From assembly GCF_001953305.1 (NCBI RefSeq), contig NZ_MTFE01000010.1, forward strand, positions 2,911,740 through 2,975,739: a stretch of DNA of 64,000 nt. Direction: 5' to 3'. The notes under the pieces were generated by a model. The model worked only from the letters and a program-made list of their open reading frames with translations. It searched no databases and had not been told where the DNA came from. Of this stretch, positions 34,966 through 43,349 are shown piece by piece. Within the stretch, counting starts at the first letter, position 1, and every line of letters starts with the position of its first letter. The stretch is from Cnuella takakiae. GTDB taxonomy: Bacteria; Bacteroidota; Bacteroidia; Chitinophagales; Chitinophagaceae. Position numbers and translations under genes: made by a program.

Positions 34966-36216
34966 TTAACTCCTGATGGCCACAACCGGGTCCATCTTGG
35001 CAGCCTGGGAAGCCGGAATAATGCCCGCCAAAACGCCTACGATGATACAGATAGAAATGGCCAAAATCATGTTGCTTGTGGATATGAAAATGGGGAAATT
35101 CAGCGCACTGCTAATGACAATGGTGAGTAGGTAAACCAGCAAAATACCCAGGAAGCCACCGATGAGACATAAGGCCGCGGACTCCATCAGGAACTCGGTC
35201 AGGATAACGCGGGGCTTGGCGCCAATGGCTTTTTTCAAACCAATCTGGCTGGTTCGTTCTTTTACCGTTACAAACATGATATTGGCTACGCCAAACATGC
35301 CTACGATGAGGGAGAGGGCTGCAATGGCCCAGCCGCCAATATTTACGCTGGCAAAAATGCCGCTCATGGCCTCGCTGAATTCATTGATGTCGTTGAGGGC
35401 AAAATTTAATTCCTGTGTGGGCGTCAGTTTGCGGATGCCCCTGAGAGCAATGGTGAGTTCATCCTTTAAAAGGGCGGTGCTGGTGGTTTCTTTTCCTTTT
35501 ACCAGGATCAAGGGGTCAGCCGTTAGCTCGTTCATAATGGTCCGGCCATACTGGTAAGAAAAAATCACCGATTTATCCAGTTGCCAACCACCCAGCATCT
35601 GGCCACCTTGCTTTTTAATTACACCAATCACCTGGTTGGTTCGTCCTCTTACCGTAATGATTTTGCCAACAGCCCGTTCGGCATCACCCACCAGTTGTTC
35701 GGCAATTTCATTTCCAATGACTGCAACGCCGGCGCCTTGCTCAAATTCGGAAGGCGTGAGCATCCGGCCGTAGGCAATTTCTACCGGCTGAATGGCGGGA
35801 AAGTCTTCTGTGATACCATATATCACTGCGCCGTTCAGCACATTGCTGCCAAACTCCACTTGTCCGGATGTATTATTTACAAATGCCACGGCGGAAGCCG
35901 AGGGGGTCCGCTCCCGGATCATTTCTATTTCCCTGTATTTGGGAACCGGCCGGTTTACATATTTCCACCAGGGATAATCAGGGCCACCGCCTGCCGAATA
36001 GTCCCATTTGTCGATATAAATTGTATTGGTGCCCAGCGATTTGATTTCGTTCTGGATATTGTACTCCAGGCTATTGACGGTAGCCAGCACCCCGATGATG
36101 CAGAAGATGCCAATGGTGACACCAAAAAGGGAAAGGAAAGCACGGAGTTTATTTTTCCATAATTCCTGAAAAGCCATTTTAAAGCTGTTCACGATAATTT
36201 CCAGGTTCTGGCGCAT
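34966..36216 (-). CDS. ABC transporter permease, MacB/FtsX type
   Basis: 416 residues. One N-terminal membrane helix (about 22-45, LRAFLSLFGVTIGIFCIIGVLATV), a large periplasmic MacB_PCD domain (about 50-270), then three C-terminal helices with the FtsX-like segment VKERTSQIGLKKAIGAKPRVILTEFLMES. This topology belongs to mechanotransmission-type exporters or lipoprotein-release systems that work with an ATPase and often a periplasmic adaptor. Neither partner gene is adjacent, so the system is split or encoded elsewhere. Substrate unknown. Confidence 0.92.
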   Translation of the reverse strand: MRQNLEIIVNSFKMAFQELWKNKLRAFLSLFGVTIGIFCIIGVLATVNSLEYNIQNEIKSLGTNTIYIDKWDYSAGGGPDYPWWKYVNRPVPKYREIEMIRERTPSASAVAFVNNTSGQVEFGSNVLNGAVIYGITEDFPAIQPVEIAYGRMLTPSEFEQGAGVAVIGNEIAEQLVGDAERAVGKIITVRGRTNQVIGVIKKQGGQMLGGWQLDKSVIFSYQYGRTIMNELTADPLILVKGKETTSTALLKDELTIALRGIRKLTPTQELNFALNDINEFSEAMSGIFASVNIGGWAIAALSLIVGMFGVANIMFVTVKERTSQIGLKKAIGAKPRVILTEFLMESAALCLIGGFLGILLVYLLTIVISSALNFPIFISTSNMILAISICIIVGVLAGIIPASQAAKMDPVVAIRS

Positions 36217-36285
36217 GCAACAAATGTAACCGAATTGCCGGGAACCTTTGCGCCCCCTGCACCAGCATACTACCGGTAATCAACA

Positions 36286-36313
36286 AAAAGGCCGGCAATA
36301 TTGCCGGCCTTTT
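36286..36313. terminator. Terminator, perfect 28-nt palindrome
   Basis: AAAAGGCCGGCAAT followed directly by its complement ATTGCCGGCCTTTT. With A-tracts and T-tracts it can work both ways; it most probably ends the minus-strand transcript of the small gene at 36405-36626. Confidence 0.85.
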
Positions 36314-36404
36314 ATGTTATAAAAAAAGCAGAATCGGTACTTTCCTGGATCATTTCCTTTCTTTAATCATTATTCATCCACGGTACCCACCTACCTCTGC
36401 TTTG

Positions 36405-36626
36405 TTAATGTTGGGAACGGTCATCTTGTTTGTGTTCGCTGCTGCCCGACATATCATCTTTAGTAGGATGACTGTTTTGCTGCTGGCGCTTATTAAAGTA
36501 GGGTTCTCTTCTTTGTTCAAAGTTCATACCCTCAAATCCCTGCTCAGCCGAAGACCTGCCCGAATCGTTGTAAGAACCACCACCGGGATGACCGCCTCGG
36601 TTCCCGTTTTCCCGATTTTGTTCCAT
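36405..36626 (-). CDS. Small hydrophilic, probably disordered protein
   Basis: 73 residues from ATG 36626 (MEQNRENGNRGG); an ATG at 36674 would add 16 residues that look unlike the rest. The protein is almost free of aliphatic residues and rich in Gly, Ser, Asn, Gln, Arg, Glu and Asp, with three short segments holding aromatic residues (FEGMNFEQRREPYF). No family is recognised. Its composition is like that of the protein at 8382-8654. A strong terminator 92 nt downstream supports it as a separate transcription unit. Confidence 0.55.
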   Translation of the reverse strand: MEQNRENGNRGGHPGGGSYNDSGRSSAEQGFEGMNFEQRREPYFNKRQQQNSHPTKDDMSGSSEHKQDDRSQH

Positions 36627-36837
36627 AGCAATTAACGTTACAACCCTTATGGACCTAAAACTATGCCGGAGCAATGTACCCTATGGTCAAAGGTGTACCA
36701 GATACATTCTGGGGAATTTTCGCCCGTTCGGGCCATTGTGCTTTCCCCGAAATTTCTATATAAGTTGTTAAGGCTGAATGATTATAATCAGGGCAACTTT
36801 CTCTTCAATGCCTTATGCCCCTTAAGGTTCTTTCCTC

Positions 36838-36867
36838 TTGCCCAAAGGCTGCCATGCCTTACCTTTG
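36838..36867 (+). promoter_or_regulatory. Promoter for prfC
   Basis: TTG at 36838-36840, a 19-bp spacer, then TACCTTTG at 36860-36867. This is the second site in the window with both Bacteroidota promoter elements at normal spacing. The transcript would start near 36872 and have a leader of about 44 nt. Confidence 0.65.
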
Positions 36868-36882
36868 CAGCCGCAAAATGAC

Positions 36883-36909
36883 CCCGCCCCAACATTGCGG
36901 CGGGTTTTT
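36883..36909 (+). terminator. Terminator-like hairpin in the prfC leader
   Basis: CCCGCC (36883-36888) pairs with GGCGGG (36899-36904) across a 10-nt loop and is followed at once by TTTTT (36905-36909). It lies between the predicted transcription start (about 36872) and the start codon (36916), so it has the form and place of an attenuator. The alternative is a chance GC-rich hairpin that hides the start region. Confidence 0.5.
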
Positions 36910-36915
36910 ACCACC

Positions 36916-38502
36916 ATGAAGTATCAACAGGAAATCAGCCGCCGCCGCACTTTTGCCATCATCTCGCACCCCGATGCGGGAAAGACCACCCTTACCGAGA
37001 AGTTCCTGCTTTTTGGTGGTGCCATCCAGGTAGCCGGCGCGGTGAAAAGCAATAAAATAAAAAAGGCCGCAACCTCCGACTTTATGGAGATTGAGCGGCA
37101 ACGCGGTATCTCGGTAGCCACCTCGGTTATGAGCTTCGAGTACCAGAATACCTTGGTGAACCTGCTGGACACCCCGGGTCACAAGGACTTTGCGGAAGAC
37201 ACATTCCGCACCCTCACTGCCGTGGATTCGGTGATCCTGGTGGTGGACAGTGTAAATGGTGTGGAAGAACAAACCCGCCGCCTGATGCAGGTATGCAGCA
37301 TGCGTAAAACTTCGGTGATCGTGTTCATCAACAAAATGGACCGCGATGGTAAGAACCGCTTCGACCTGCTGGAGGAGATTGAAAAGGAGCTGTCTATTTC
37401 CCTGCATCCCATGACCTGGCCTATCAACCAGGGTAAGGAGTTCAAGGGGGTTTACGACCTCCACAACCGCAGCCTGCGCCTGTTTACAGCCAATACCAAG
37501 GCAACAGATGAAGATACCATTTCTATTTCCGACCTCAACGATGGCCAATTAGATGATAAAGTAGGGAAGAAGGATGCCGACCTCCTGCGCGAAGATGTGG
37601 AACTGATTGACGGCGTTTACGGCGAACTGGATGTTGCCAGTTACCTGTCGGGTGATGTGGCGCCGGTATTTTTCGGATCGGCCATCAACAACTTTGGCGT
37701 TAAGGAAATGCTGGACACCTTTATACGTATTGCCCCCGTGCCCCGCGACCGGGAAACCAACCTGCGCAAGGTAGGGGTGGGCGAGGACAAGTTTTCCGGC
37801 TTTATCTTTAAAATACACGCCAACCTCGACCCCAAGCACCGCGACCGGATTGCCTTTTTGCGGGTATGTTCGGGTAAGTTTGAGCGCAATAAATATTTCC
37901 ACCACGTACGGCTGGATAAGGATGTACGCTTCTCCAATCCTTACACGTTTTTGGCCCGCGAGAAAAGCGTGGTTGATGATGCTTATCCCGGCGATGTGGT
38001 GGGTTTGTTTGATACGGGAAACTTCAAAATTGGTGATACCCTCACCGAAGGCGAGGAGTTTTTCTTTACGGGCATTCCAACCTTTTCACCCGAAATTTTT
38101 AAAGAGGTGATCAATAAGGACCCGATGAAAACTAAGCAACTGGAAAAAGGCCTGCTGCAGCTCACGGACGAAGGTGTGGCCCAGCTCTTTACCCAGTTTG
38201 GCGGCAATAAAAAGATCATCGGGTGCGTAGGTGAGCTCCAGTTTGAAGTAATCCAGTACCGCCTGCTGCACGAATACGGCGCATCGGTACAGTTCAACTC
38301 CCTGCCTTTTTACAAGGCCACCTGGATCACCAGCAACGACCCCCAGAAACTGGAAGACTTTACCCGGTTCAAACAGGCCAATATCGCGGAAGACAAGGAC
38401 AAGCAGCTGGTGTACCTGGCCCAAAGCGAATGGTTCCTGAATACCGAAAGAAACAATAACCCGGAGATCGAGTTTCATTTTACGAGTGAGGTGAATAAGT
38501 AA
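36916..38502 (+). CDS. prfC: Peptide chain release factor 3
   Basis: 528-residue translational GTPase that recycles RF1/RF2 after termination. I use ATG 36916 ([20 protein letters not shown]), giving the usual length; the open frame back to 36838 covers the promoter and hairpin. G1 is [15 protein letters not shown]2 lies in [17 protein letters not shown] (QRGI..T), G3 is DTPGHKDF and G4 is NKMD (FINKMDRD). RF3-specific C-terminal sequence [17 protein letters not shown] follows. It is monocistronic and convergent with recF. Confidence 0.97.
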   Translation: MKYQQEISRRRTFAIISHPDAGKTTLTEKFLLFGGAIQVAGAVKSNKIKKAATSDFMEIERQRGISVATSVMSFEYQNTLVNLLDTPGHKDFAEDTFRTLTAVDSVILVVDSVNGVEEQTRRLMQVCSMRKTSVIVFINKMDRDGKNRFDLLEEIEKELSISLHPMTWPINQGKEFKGVYDLHNRSLRLFTANTKATDEDTISISDLNDGQLDDKVGKKDADLLREDVELIDGVYGELDVASYLSGDVAPVFFGSAINNFGVKEMLDTFIRIAPVPRDRETNLRKVGVGEDKFSGFIFKIHANLDPKHRDRIAFLRVCSGKFERNKYFHHVRLDKDVRFSNPYTFLAREKSVVDDAYPGDVVGLFDTGNFKIGDTLTEGEEFFFTGIPTFSPEIFKEVINKDPMKTKQLEKGLLQLTDEGVAQLFTQFGGNKKIIGCVGELQFEVIQYRLLHEYGASVQFNSLPFYKATWITSNDPQKLEDFTRFKQANIAEDKDKQLVYLAQSEWFLNTERNNNPEIEFHFTSEVNK

Positions 38503-38520
38503 ACCTCACCTCCCGGCTCA

Positions 38521-38552
38521 CACCCCCTGTTCCCCTAAAGGGGGAACTTAGG
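38521..38552 (-). repeat. Family A palindromic repeat, copy C, 18 nt after the prfC stop
   Basis: Read on the minus strand it carries CCTAAGTTCCCCCTTTAGGG and ACAGGGGGTG; the ACTCCGG head is degraded to a few bases. It faces copy D in inverted orientation across 94 nt. Confidence 0.88.
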
Positions 38553-38569
38553 TCAAACAGTCTGATTAC

Positions 38570-38602
38570 AACAGTGCCCCTCCTAAGCAGAGGGGCACTG
38601 TT
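38570..38602. terminator. Bidirectional terminator between prfC and recF
   Basis: AACAGTGCCCCTC (38570-38582) and its exact complement (38590-38602), 13-bp stem with a 7-nt loop, followed by GTTTATAAAAA. It lies between repeat copies C and D and would serve both convergent genes. Confidence 0.8.
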
Positions 38603-38646
38603 GTTTATAAAAACTTCGCCTTAACGTATGGAGCAAAAATGGCAAC

Positions 38647-38685
38647 ACTCCGGCCTAAGTTCCCCCTTTAGGGGGACAGGGGGTG
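38647..38685 (+). repeat. Family A palindromic repeat, copy D, abutting the recF stop codon
   Basis: 39 nt, two differences from copy B. The last base is 38685 and the recF stop codon starts at 38686, so no base separates them. Relative to recF the repeat reads CACCCCCTGTCCCC first, the same orientation in which copies B and C follow their genes. Confidence 0.9.
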
Positions 38686-39783
38686 TCAGGGCTGTTTGAG
38701 CTCTATTATCTGAAACGGCCGCCCCAATTTTTCCAGCTGGCTGGTAAGCCTTTCGCAACTGGTATCGGTGATAAAAACCTGGCTTTCGTTTTCCGTACAT
38801 ACCCGCATCAGGAGGTTGGAGATGCGTTCCTCGTCCAGCTTTTCGAATACATCATCCAGCAGGATAAAAGGGGGGGTGCGTTTTTCCTGGTGCAGAATAT
38901 CTACTTCCGCTAGTTTGAGGGCAAAAAGCAGGCTCTTGCGCTGTCCCTGCGAGGCGATGCTTTTAAAAGTTTGCTCGGCCATATTCAGGGTAAGGTCATC
39001 GCGGTGTATGCCGGCCGTAGTGCGCTGAAGCATCAGGTCCTTCTGGCGGGTAGTATGCAGCAAATGCTCCAGCGGGGTATGGTGCAGTTCGCTTTCATAA
39101 AAAAGTTGCAGGGGCTCGTACTGGCGGGCAATTTCGTTGTACAACTGTTTTACCGCAGGCAAAAATCCAAGCAGGAAGTGCTGCCGTTTTCCAAAAATAA
39201 AATTGCCTTCCCGGGATAGTTGTTCATCCAAAATGTCCAGCACCGACAGGTCGCGGCCCCCAAAGCCTGATGAATAGTTGCGCAGAAAAGAATTACGCTG
39301 CTGAAGGATCCGGGTATAATTAATCAGGGATTGCAGGTAATCGGGATCAAGCTGGGAGAGGAGGGTATCCACAAATTTGCGGCGCTCCTCGCTGGTACCG
39401 ATGATCAGCTGCACATCATCGGGGGCAATCACCACGCAAGGGTAGCGGCCGATATGTTTGGAGAAACGGCTATAGGCATCCCCATCAACCGAGAACTCTT
39501 TTTTTCCTGTTTCACGCAAAATGCAAACGGCTTGCTCGGCATGGCCGCGCAAATTGAACTTGCCTTCGATCCGGAAACCCTGGTGGCCATGCATGGTAAC
39601 CAGCGCATCCTGACGGGTAAAATAGCTTTTGGTGAAACAGAGATAGTGCAGAGCGTCCAGCAGGTTGGTTTTGCCCATGCCATTAAGCCCGCAAATACCC
39701 ACAATGGATTCGGTAAACTGAAACTCCTGGTGGAAATAGTTTTTGAACTGAAACAGCGATATGGAATGACAACGGAGGTCCAA
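38686..39783 (-). CDS. recF: DNA replication and repair protein RecF
   Basis: 365-residue SMC-like ATPase that loads RecA at single-strand gaps with RecO/RecR. Walker A is GLNGMGKTN at 32-40 (family usually G-x-N-G-x-G-K-T); the QGQRKSLLFALKLAE segment holds the ABC-type signature region, and ILLDDVFEKLD is Walker B and D-loop. Length is typical. It is not next to dnaA, dnaN or gyrB, as in many Bacteroidota. Its upstream gap is filled by a word-type repeat. Confidence 0.95.
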   Translation of the reverse strand: MDLRCHSISLFQFKNYFHQEFQFTESIVGICGLNGMGKTNLLDALHYLCFTKSYFTRQDALVTMHGHQGFRIEGKFNLRGHAEQAVCILRETGKKEFSVDGDAYSRFSKHIGRYPCVVIAPDDVQLIIGTSEERRKFVDTLLSQLDPDYLQSLINYTRILQQRNSFLRNYSSGFGGRDLSVLDILDEQLSREGNFIFGKRQHFLLGFLPAVKQLYNEIARQYEPLQLFYESELHHTPLEHLLHTTRQKDLMLQRTTAGIHRDDLTLNMAEQTFKSIASQGQRKSLLFALKLAEVDILHQEKRTPPFILLDDVFEKLDEERISNLLMRVCTENESQVFITDTSCERLTSQLEKLGRPFQIIELKQP

Positions 39784-39824
39784 CGCTGCAAAGAAAAGGG
39801 GATAATGTGAAAATGAGCCAAAGT

Positions 39825-40023
39825 GGTAATAGGCTAATTAGCTATTTTGCTAATGTGCTAAAGTTTCGGTCGAAAAGGATGATTTTTTCCGGGTTTTCGT
39901 GTTGGTACAAATGTCCCAAAAAACTTAATTGCCTATGTCTTATAGAAGCGTACTGCATCTTTTTAGCACATTATCCCATTAGCTAATTAGCACATTGGCA
40001 CATTAGCTAATTACCCTATTACC
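39825..40023. repeat. Word-type inverted repeat, GCTAATTAGC vocabulary
   Basis: The 284-bp divergent gap between recF and pdhA holds AT-rich arms made of GCTAATTAGC, GCACATT and CCTATTACC words: left arm 39825-39863, right arm 39963-40023, with a non-repetitive 99-nt centre. Unlike most members of this class it lies between divergent genes, where a terminator makes little sense. Confidence 0.75.
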
Positions 40024-40041
40024 ATATTCTCATCTTTCCCT

Positions 40042-40049
40042 TATTTTTG
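40042..40049 (+). promoter_or_regulatory. -7 element for pdhA
   Basis: TATTTTTG, perfect TAnnTTTG, 18 nt before the GTG start at 40068. A TTG at 40047 in the same frame overlaps the element and is unlikely to start translation. Confidence 0.5.
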
Positions 40050-40067
40050 CCCCTCAAATTTCCAACC

Positions 40068-41063
40068 GTGGCTACACAATTTTCGAAAGAAACTTATCTG
40101 TACTGGTACGAACTTATGCAGTTGATCCGTCAGTTTGAACTGATGGCTGAGGAAAAATACAAGATGGAAGGCAAGATCCGTGGCTTCTTCCACTCCTATG
40201 TGGGCCAGGAGGCAATTGCCGCCGGATGTATGACCGCAACAAAGCCTGAAGATTCCTTTATCACCGCCTACCGCGACCACGGTCTTGCGGTTGCCAAAGG
40301 CGTATCGGTAAACAGCTGCATGGCCGAACTGTATGGTAAAGCTACAGGCTGCGCCAAAGGCAAGGGTGGCTCGATGCACTTCTTTGGCAAGGATGTAAAC
40401 TTTTTTGGCGGCCACGGAATCGTAGGTGCCCAAATTGGTACCGGCGCAGGCATCGCTTTCGCCGAGCAGTACAACGGCACCGATAATGTTTGCCTCACCT
40501 TCTTTGGTGACGGCGCCTCCCGCCAGGGCATGCTGCATGAGACCTTCAACCTGGCCATGCTGTGGAAGCTGCCCGTGATCTTTATTTGCGAAAACAACAA
40601 CTACGCGATGGGTACCTCGGTGAAGCGTACCTCCAACGTACACGATATTTACAAGCTGGCAGATGCTTACGAAATGCCTGCCGACCAGGTAGATGGTATG
40701 CGCCCCGAGGCCGTACACGAAGCCATGAGCCGTGCCGTAAAGCGTGCCCGCTCCGGCGATGGTCCCACACTGCTGGAGATCAAAACCTACCGCTACAAAG
40801 GCCACTCCATTTCTGATCCCCAGAAATACCGCACCAAGGACGAAGTGGAAGAGTACCGCGCCAAGGATCCTGTAGCCATCATTGAGCAGACCATCCTCGA
40901 CAACAAATTTGCTACGCCTGAAGAACTGGCAGTCATTAACAAGCGTGTAGAAGACGCAGTGGTTGAAAGCGTGCGGTTTGCCGAAGAATCTCCCTGGCCC
41001 AGCGATGACGAGGTGTTAAAAGATGTGTACATCGACCAAGATTATCCCTTCATTGTAGACTAA
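40068..41063 (+). CDS. pdhA: Pyruvate dehydrogenase E1 component, alpha subunit
   Basis: 331-residue thiamine-diphosphate-dependent subunit that decarboxylates pyruvate in the alpha2-beta2 E1 of the pyruvate dehydrogenase complex. The TPP motif GDGASRQGMLHETFNLAMLW..ICENNNYAMGT is complete. HSYVGQEAIAAG, YRDHGLAVAKG and the active-site KGGSMHFFGK segment fit PdhA rather than a branched-chain E1, and length agrees. GTG 40068 (ATQFSKETYLYWY) is the natural start. The E1 beta, E2 and E3 genes are not adjacent. Confidence 0.93.
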   Translation: MATQFSKETYLYWYELMQLIRQFELMAEEKYKMEGKIRGFFHSYVGQEAIAAGCMTATKPEDSFITAYRDHGLAVAKGVSVNSCMAELYGKATGCAKGKGGSMHFFGKDVNFFGGHGIVGAQIGTGAGIAFAEQYNGTDNVCLTFFGDGASRQGMLHETFNLAMLWKLPVIFICENNNYAMGTSVKRTSNVHDIYKLADAYEMPADQVDGMRPEAVHEAMSRAVKRARSGDGPTLLEIKTYRYKGHSISDPQKYRTKDEVEEYRAKDPVAIIEQTILDNKFATPEELAVINKRVEDAVVESVRFAEESPWPSDDEVLKDVYIDQDYPFIVD

Positions 41064-41092
41064 TACTGCTTGCCCTTTTTAATTTTATTTTC

Positions 41093-41779
41093 ATGGTAGA
41101 AACAAATCAAACTGTACCCACCCGAAACGACAACGAGGTAGTGGTAGAAAAAGCCAGGGACTTCTGGGCCCGTAGTGGCAAGACCGTTACCATCGCAGCC
41201 CTGGCTGTGATCGTGTTGGGCGCTGCTTACCTGGGTTATAAATACCTGATTCAGGCACCTAAAGAGAAAAAGGCTGCCGATGCACTGGCTGTTGCCGAAG
41301 GTTATTTCCGTTCCGATTCCATTGGTGTTGCGCTTAATGGCGATGGTGTAAATCCCGGTATGCTCAAGGTAATTGACCAGTACGGTGGCACCAAGGCCGG
41401 TAACCTGGCCCGCTATTATGCCGGTACCCTGCTGTTGAAGCAAGGAAAGCCAGCAGATGCTGCCAAGCACCTGGGCGATTTCAGCACCGACAGCAAGATG
41501 GTTCAGGCACGTGCCTACAAACTGCTGGGTGATGCCTATGCCGAGCAGGGCAAGAACAGCGATGCGCTGGCACAGTACAAGAAGGCCGCCAGGCATTTTA
41601 CGGACGATGAAGTGAATGCTTCTGAATACCTCTTTCTCGCCGCATATTTTGCCGACCGCGTGGTAAAAGACCAGCAGCAGGCTATTGAGCTGTTCAAGGA
41701 ACTGAAAGAAAAATTCCCCCGCACCGAACGTGGTTTCGAGGCGGACAAGTACCTGGCCCAGTTGGGACAATACAAATAA
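41093..41779 (+). CDS. Membrane-anchored tetratricopeptide repeat protein
   Basis: 228 residues. A charged N-terminal segment is followed by one membrane helix at about 31-51 (VTIAALAVIVLGAAYLGYKYLI) and a periplasmic or cytoplasmic domain with TPR-like helices: AGNLARYYAGTLLLKQGKPADAAKHL, AYKLLGDAYAEQGKNSDALAQYKKA and the end QAIELFKELKEKFPRTERG. The layout is like YfgM-type (TPR_21) proteins that assist translocation or envelope folding. It starts 29 nt after pdhA on the same strand; a functional link is not evident. Confidence 0.82.
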   Translation: MVETNQTVPTRNDNEVVVEKARDFWARSGKTVTIAALAVIVLGAAYLGYKYLIQAPKEKKAADALAVAEGYFRSDSIGVALNGDGVNPGMLKVIDQYGGTKAGNLARYYAGTLLLKQGKPADAAKHLGDFSTDSKMVQARAYKLLGDAYAEQGKNSDALAQYKKAARHFTDDEVNASEYLFLAAYFADRVVKDQQQAIELFKELKEKFPRTERGFEADKYLAQLGQYK

Positions 41780-41785
41780 GTAAAC

Positions 41786-41836
41786 AGTCTTTAGTTGATA
41801 GATCAAAGTCAAAATATGAACTATCAATTAAAGACT
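41786..41836. repeat. Short inverted repeat between TPR gene and ribH
   Basis: AGTCTTTAGTTGATAG (41786-41801) pairs with CTATCAATTAAAGACT (41821-41836) at 15 of 16 positions. The following word ATCAAAGTC recurs near the right arm as GACTTTGA. There is no T-run, so termination is uncertain. Confidence 0.7.
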
Positions 41837-41852
41837 TTGAACTGAAATTATT

Positions 41853-42347
41853 ATGGCTGATGTAGCAAACAGCAAGTTATTACAACAGGTAGAGGGCATC
41901 CAGCAAGTTCAGGATGCCCTTGTTGTTTTGGTTAAGACCGAGTGGAACGCAACGGTAGTGGACGAACTGGAAAGGGGAGCCCTTGCCGTATTGAAACAGT
42001 ACGGCATAGCGGCAAAAACTTTGGTGGTGCCCGGGGCGGTTGAAATCCCTTTTGCCATCCAGCGCTGCTGGGCAAAAAGCCAGCAAAAGCCGGCTGCTTT
42101 TATTGCATTGGGCTGCGTAGTACGTGGTGGTACCCCCCATTTTGAATACGTGTGCCAAACTGTAACCGATGGTGTTACCCACCTGAACCTGAACCTTCCC
42201 GTTCCGGTAATTTATGGCGTACTCACCGTTAACACCGATGAACAGGCCCGCGAACGTATTGGCGGAATCCATGGCCATAAAGGAGAAGAGGCGGCCATCA
42301 CGGCTTTGAAGATGATGGTGTTGAATGAAGCATTGAATGATGAGTAA
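41853..42347 (+). CDS. ribH: 6,7-dimethyl-8-ribityllumazine synthase
   Basis: 164-residue subunit of the icosahedral or pentameric enzyme for the penultimate riboflavin step. Family segments are present: the substrate-binding VVKTEWNA near residue 28, VPGAVEIPFAIQ, ALGCVVRGGTPHFEYVCQTVTDGV and the phosphate/catalytic region VIYGVLTVNTDEQARER. Length is typical. No FMN riboswitch or other rib genes are visible nearby. Confidence 0.95.
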   Translation: MADVANSKLLQQVEGIQQVQDALVVLVKTEWNATVVDELERGALAVLKQYGIAAKTLVVPGAVEIPFAIQRCWAKSQQKPAAFIALGCVVRGGTPHFEYVCQTVTDGVTHLNLNLPVPVIYGVLTVNTDEQARERIGGIHGHKGEEAAITALKMMVLNEALNDE

Positions 42348-42442
42348 TGAATAAGAGGTAGTAGAATTCTGTTTGCTGCTCGTTCGTTTTTTATTTGTGC
42401 TGCTCACTTTTTACTCATCATATATTATTCATCCCCGCTTTC

Positions 42443-43162
42443 ATGAACGTCCAACTGTTTATTCCCTGCTTTGTAGATCAACTTTATCCTGATGCGGCCT
42501 TCAATATGGTGAAAGTGCTGCAAAAGGCCGGTTGTACCGTTAGCTATAATGCCAACCAAACCTGTTGCGGCCAACCTGCCTTTAATGCCGGCTTTTGGGA
42601 TGATTCCAGAACCATTTGTGGCAAGTTCCTGGACGACTTCAATACCGAAGATTATATTGTTGCGCCCAGTGCTTCCTGTGTGGGTTTTGTACGCAACTAC
42701 TACAGTAAGCTTTTTACCGAAGGAGCAGCAGCTGAAAAGGCGAAAAAGATCGGTGCAAATATTTTCGAGTTTTCCGATTTTCTGGTTAATGTGCTGGGTA
42801 AGACAGATTTTGGTGCCCGCCTCCAAGGCCAGGCTACTTACCACGACTCCTGTGCGGCACTCCGCGAATGCAAGATCAAACAGGAACCGCGAACACTACT
42901 CGATAATGTACAGGGTCTTTCGTTAACCGAAATGCAGGATGTGGAAACCTGTTGCGGCTTCGGGGGCACTTTTGCTGTTAAGTTTGAACCCATCTCGATA
43001 GGTATGGGCGAACAAAAAGTGGAAAATGCCGTAGCCACCGGTGCCGAGTACCTTATCTCCACCGACCTTTCCTGCCTGATGCACCTGGATGGTTATATCC
43101 GGAAAAACAATAGCAACATCAAGGTCATGCATTTGGCCGATGTGCTGGCGAGCGGTTGGTAA
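42443..43162 (+). CDS. LutA/YkgE-type iron-sulfur protein, solitary
   Basis: 239 residues from ATG 42443 (MNVQLFIPCFVDQ); the open frame upstream has no family content. Two cysteine-rich CCG domains are present: C9, C41-C42 (TCCGQPAFNAG) and C79 in the first; C137, C170-C171 (TCCGFGGTFAVK) and a Cys near 210 in the second. This is the LutA/GlpC/heterodisulfide-reductase-subunit fold, in lutABC operons part of L-lactate oxidation. Here no lutB or lutC is adjacent, so the electron partner is elsewhere. Repeat copy 1 of family B begins 3 nt after its stop. Confidence 0.9.
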   Translation: MNVQLFIPCFVDQLYPDAAFNMVKVLQKAGCTVSYNANQTCCGQPAFNAGFWDDSRTICGKFLDDFNTEDYIVAPSASCVGFVRNYYSKLFTEGAAAEKAKKIGANIFEFSDFLVNVLGKTDFGARLQGQATYHDSCAALRECKIKQEPRTLLDNVQGLSLTEMQDVETCCGFGGTFAVKFEPISIGMGEQKVENAVATGAEYLISTDLSCLMHLDGYIRKNNSNIKVMHLADVLASGW

Positions 43163-43165
43163 GCA

Positions 43166-43192
43166 GCCCCTCCCAGCCCTCCCCGTAGGGAG
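43166..43192 (-). repeat. Family B palindromic repeat, copy 1, 3 nt after the lutA-like stop
   Basis: On the minus strand it reads CTCCCTACGGGGAGGGCTGG and continues GAGGGGC. The stop codon of the upstream gene ends at 43162. It is an inverted partner of copy 2. Confidence 0.85.
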
Positions 43193-43349
43193 TTGGGAAC
43201 CCGCAGGTTTGAACAGGAATAATTCATAATAATATTGCGGATTTGAAATTTTGAAATTCCTGGAACCTCTGGAACGGCTGAAATACCTAATGCAACCAGT
43301 GTGTGTCCCTCTTAAAGATTTGAAACAAATCCTACCCTAAATAATGAAT

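Noticed and set aside
41837-41852. An FMN riboswitch upstream of ribH
   Set aside because: The gap between the TPR gene and ribH is only 73 nt, filled by an inverted repeat, with none of the conserved FMN-aptamer segments.
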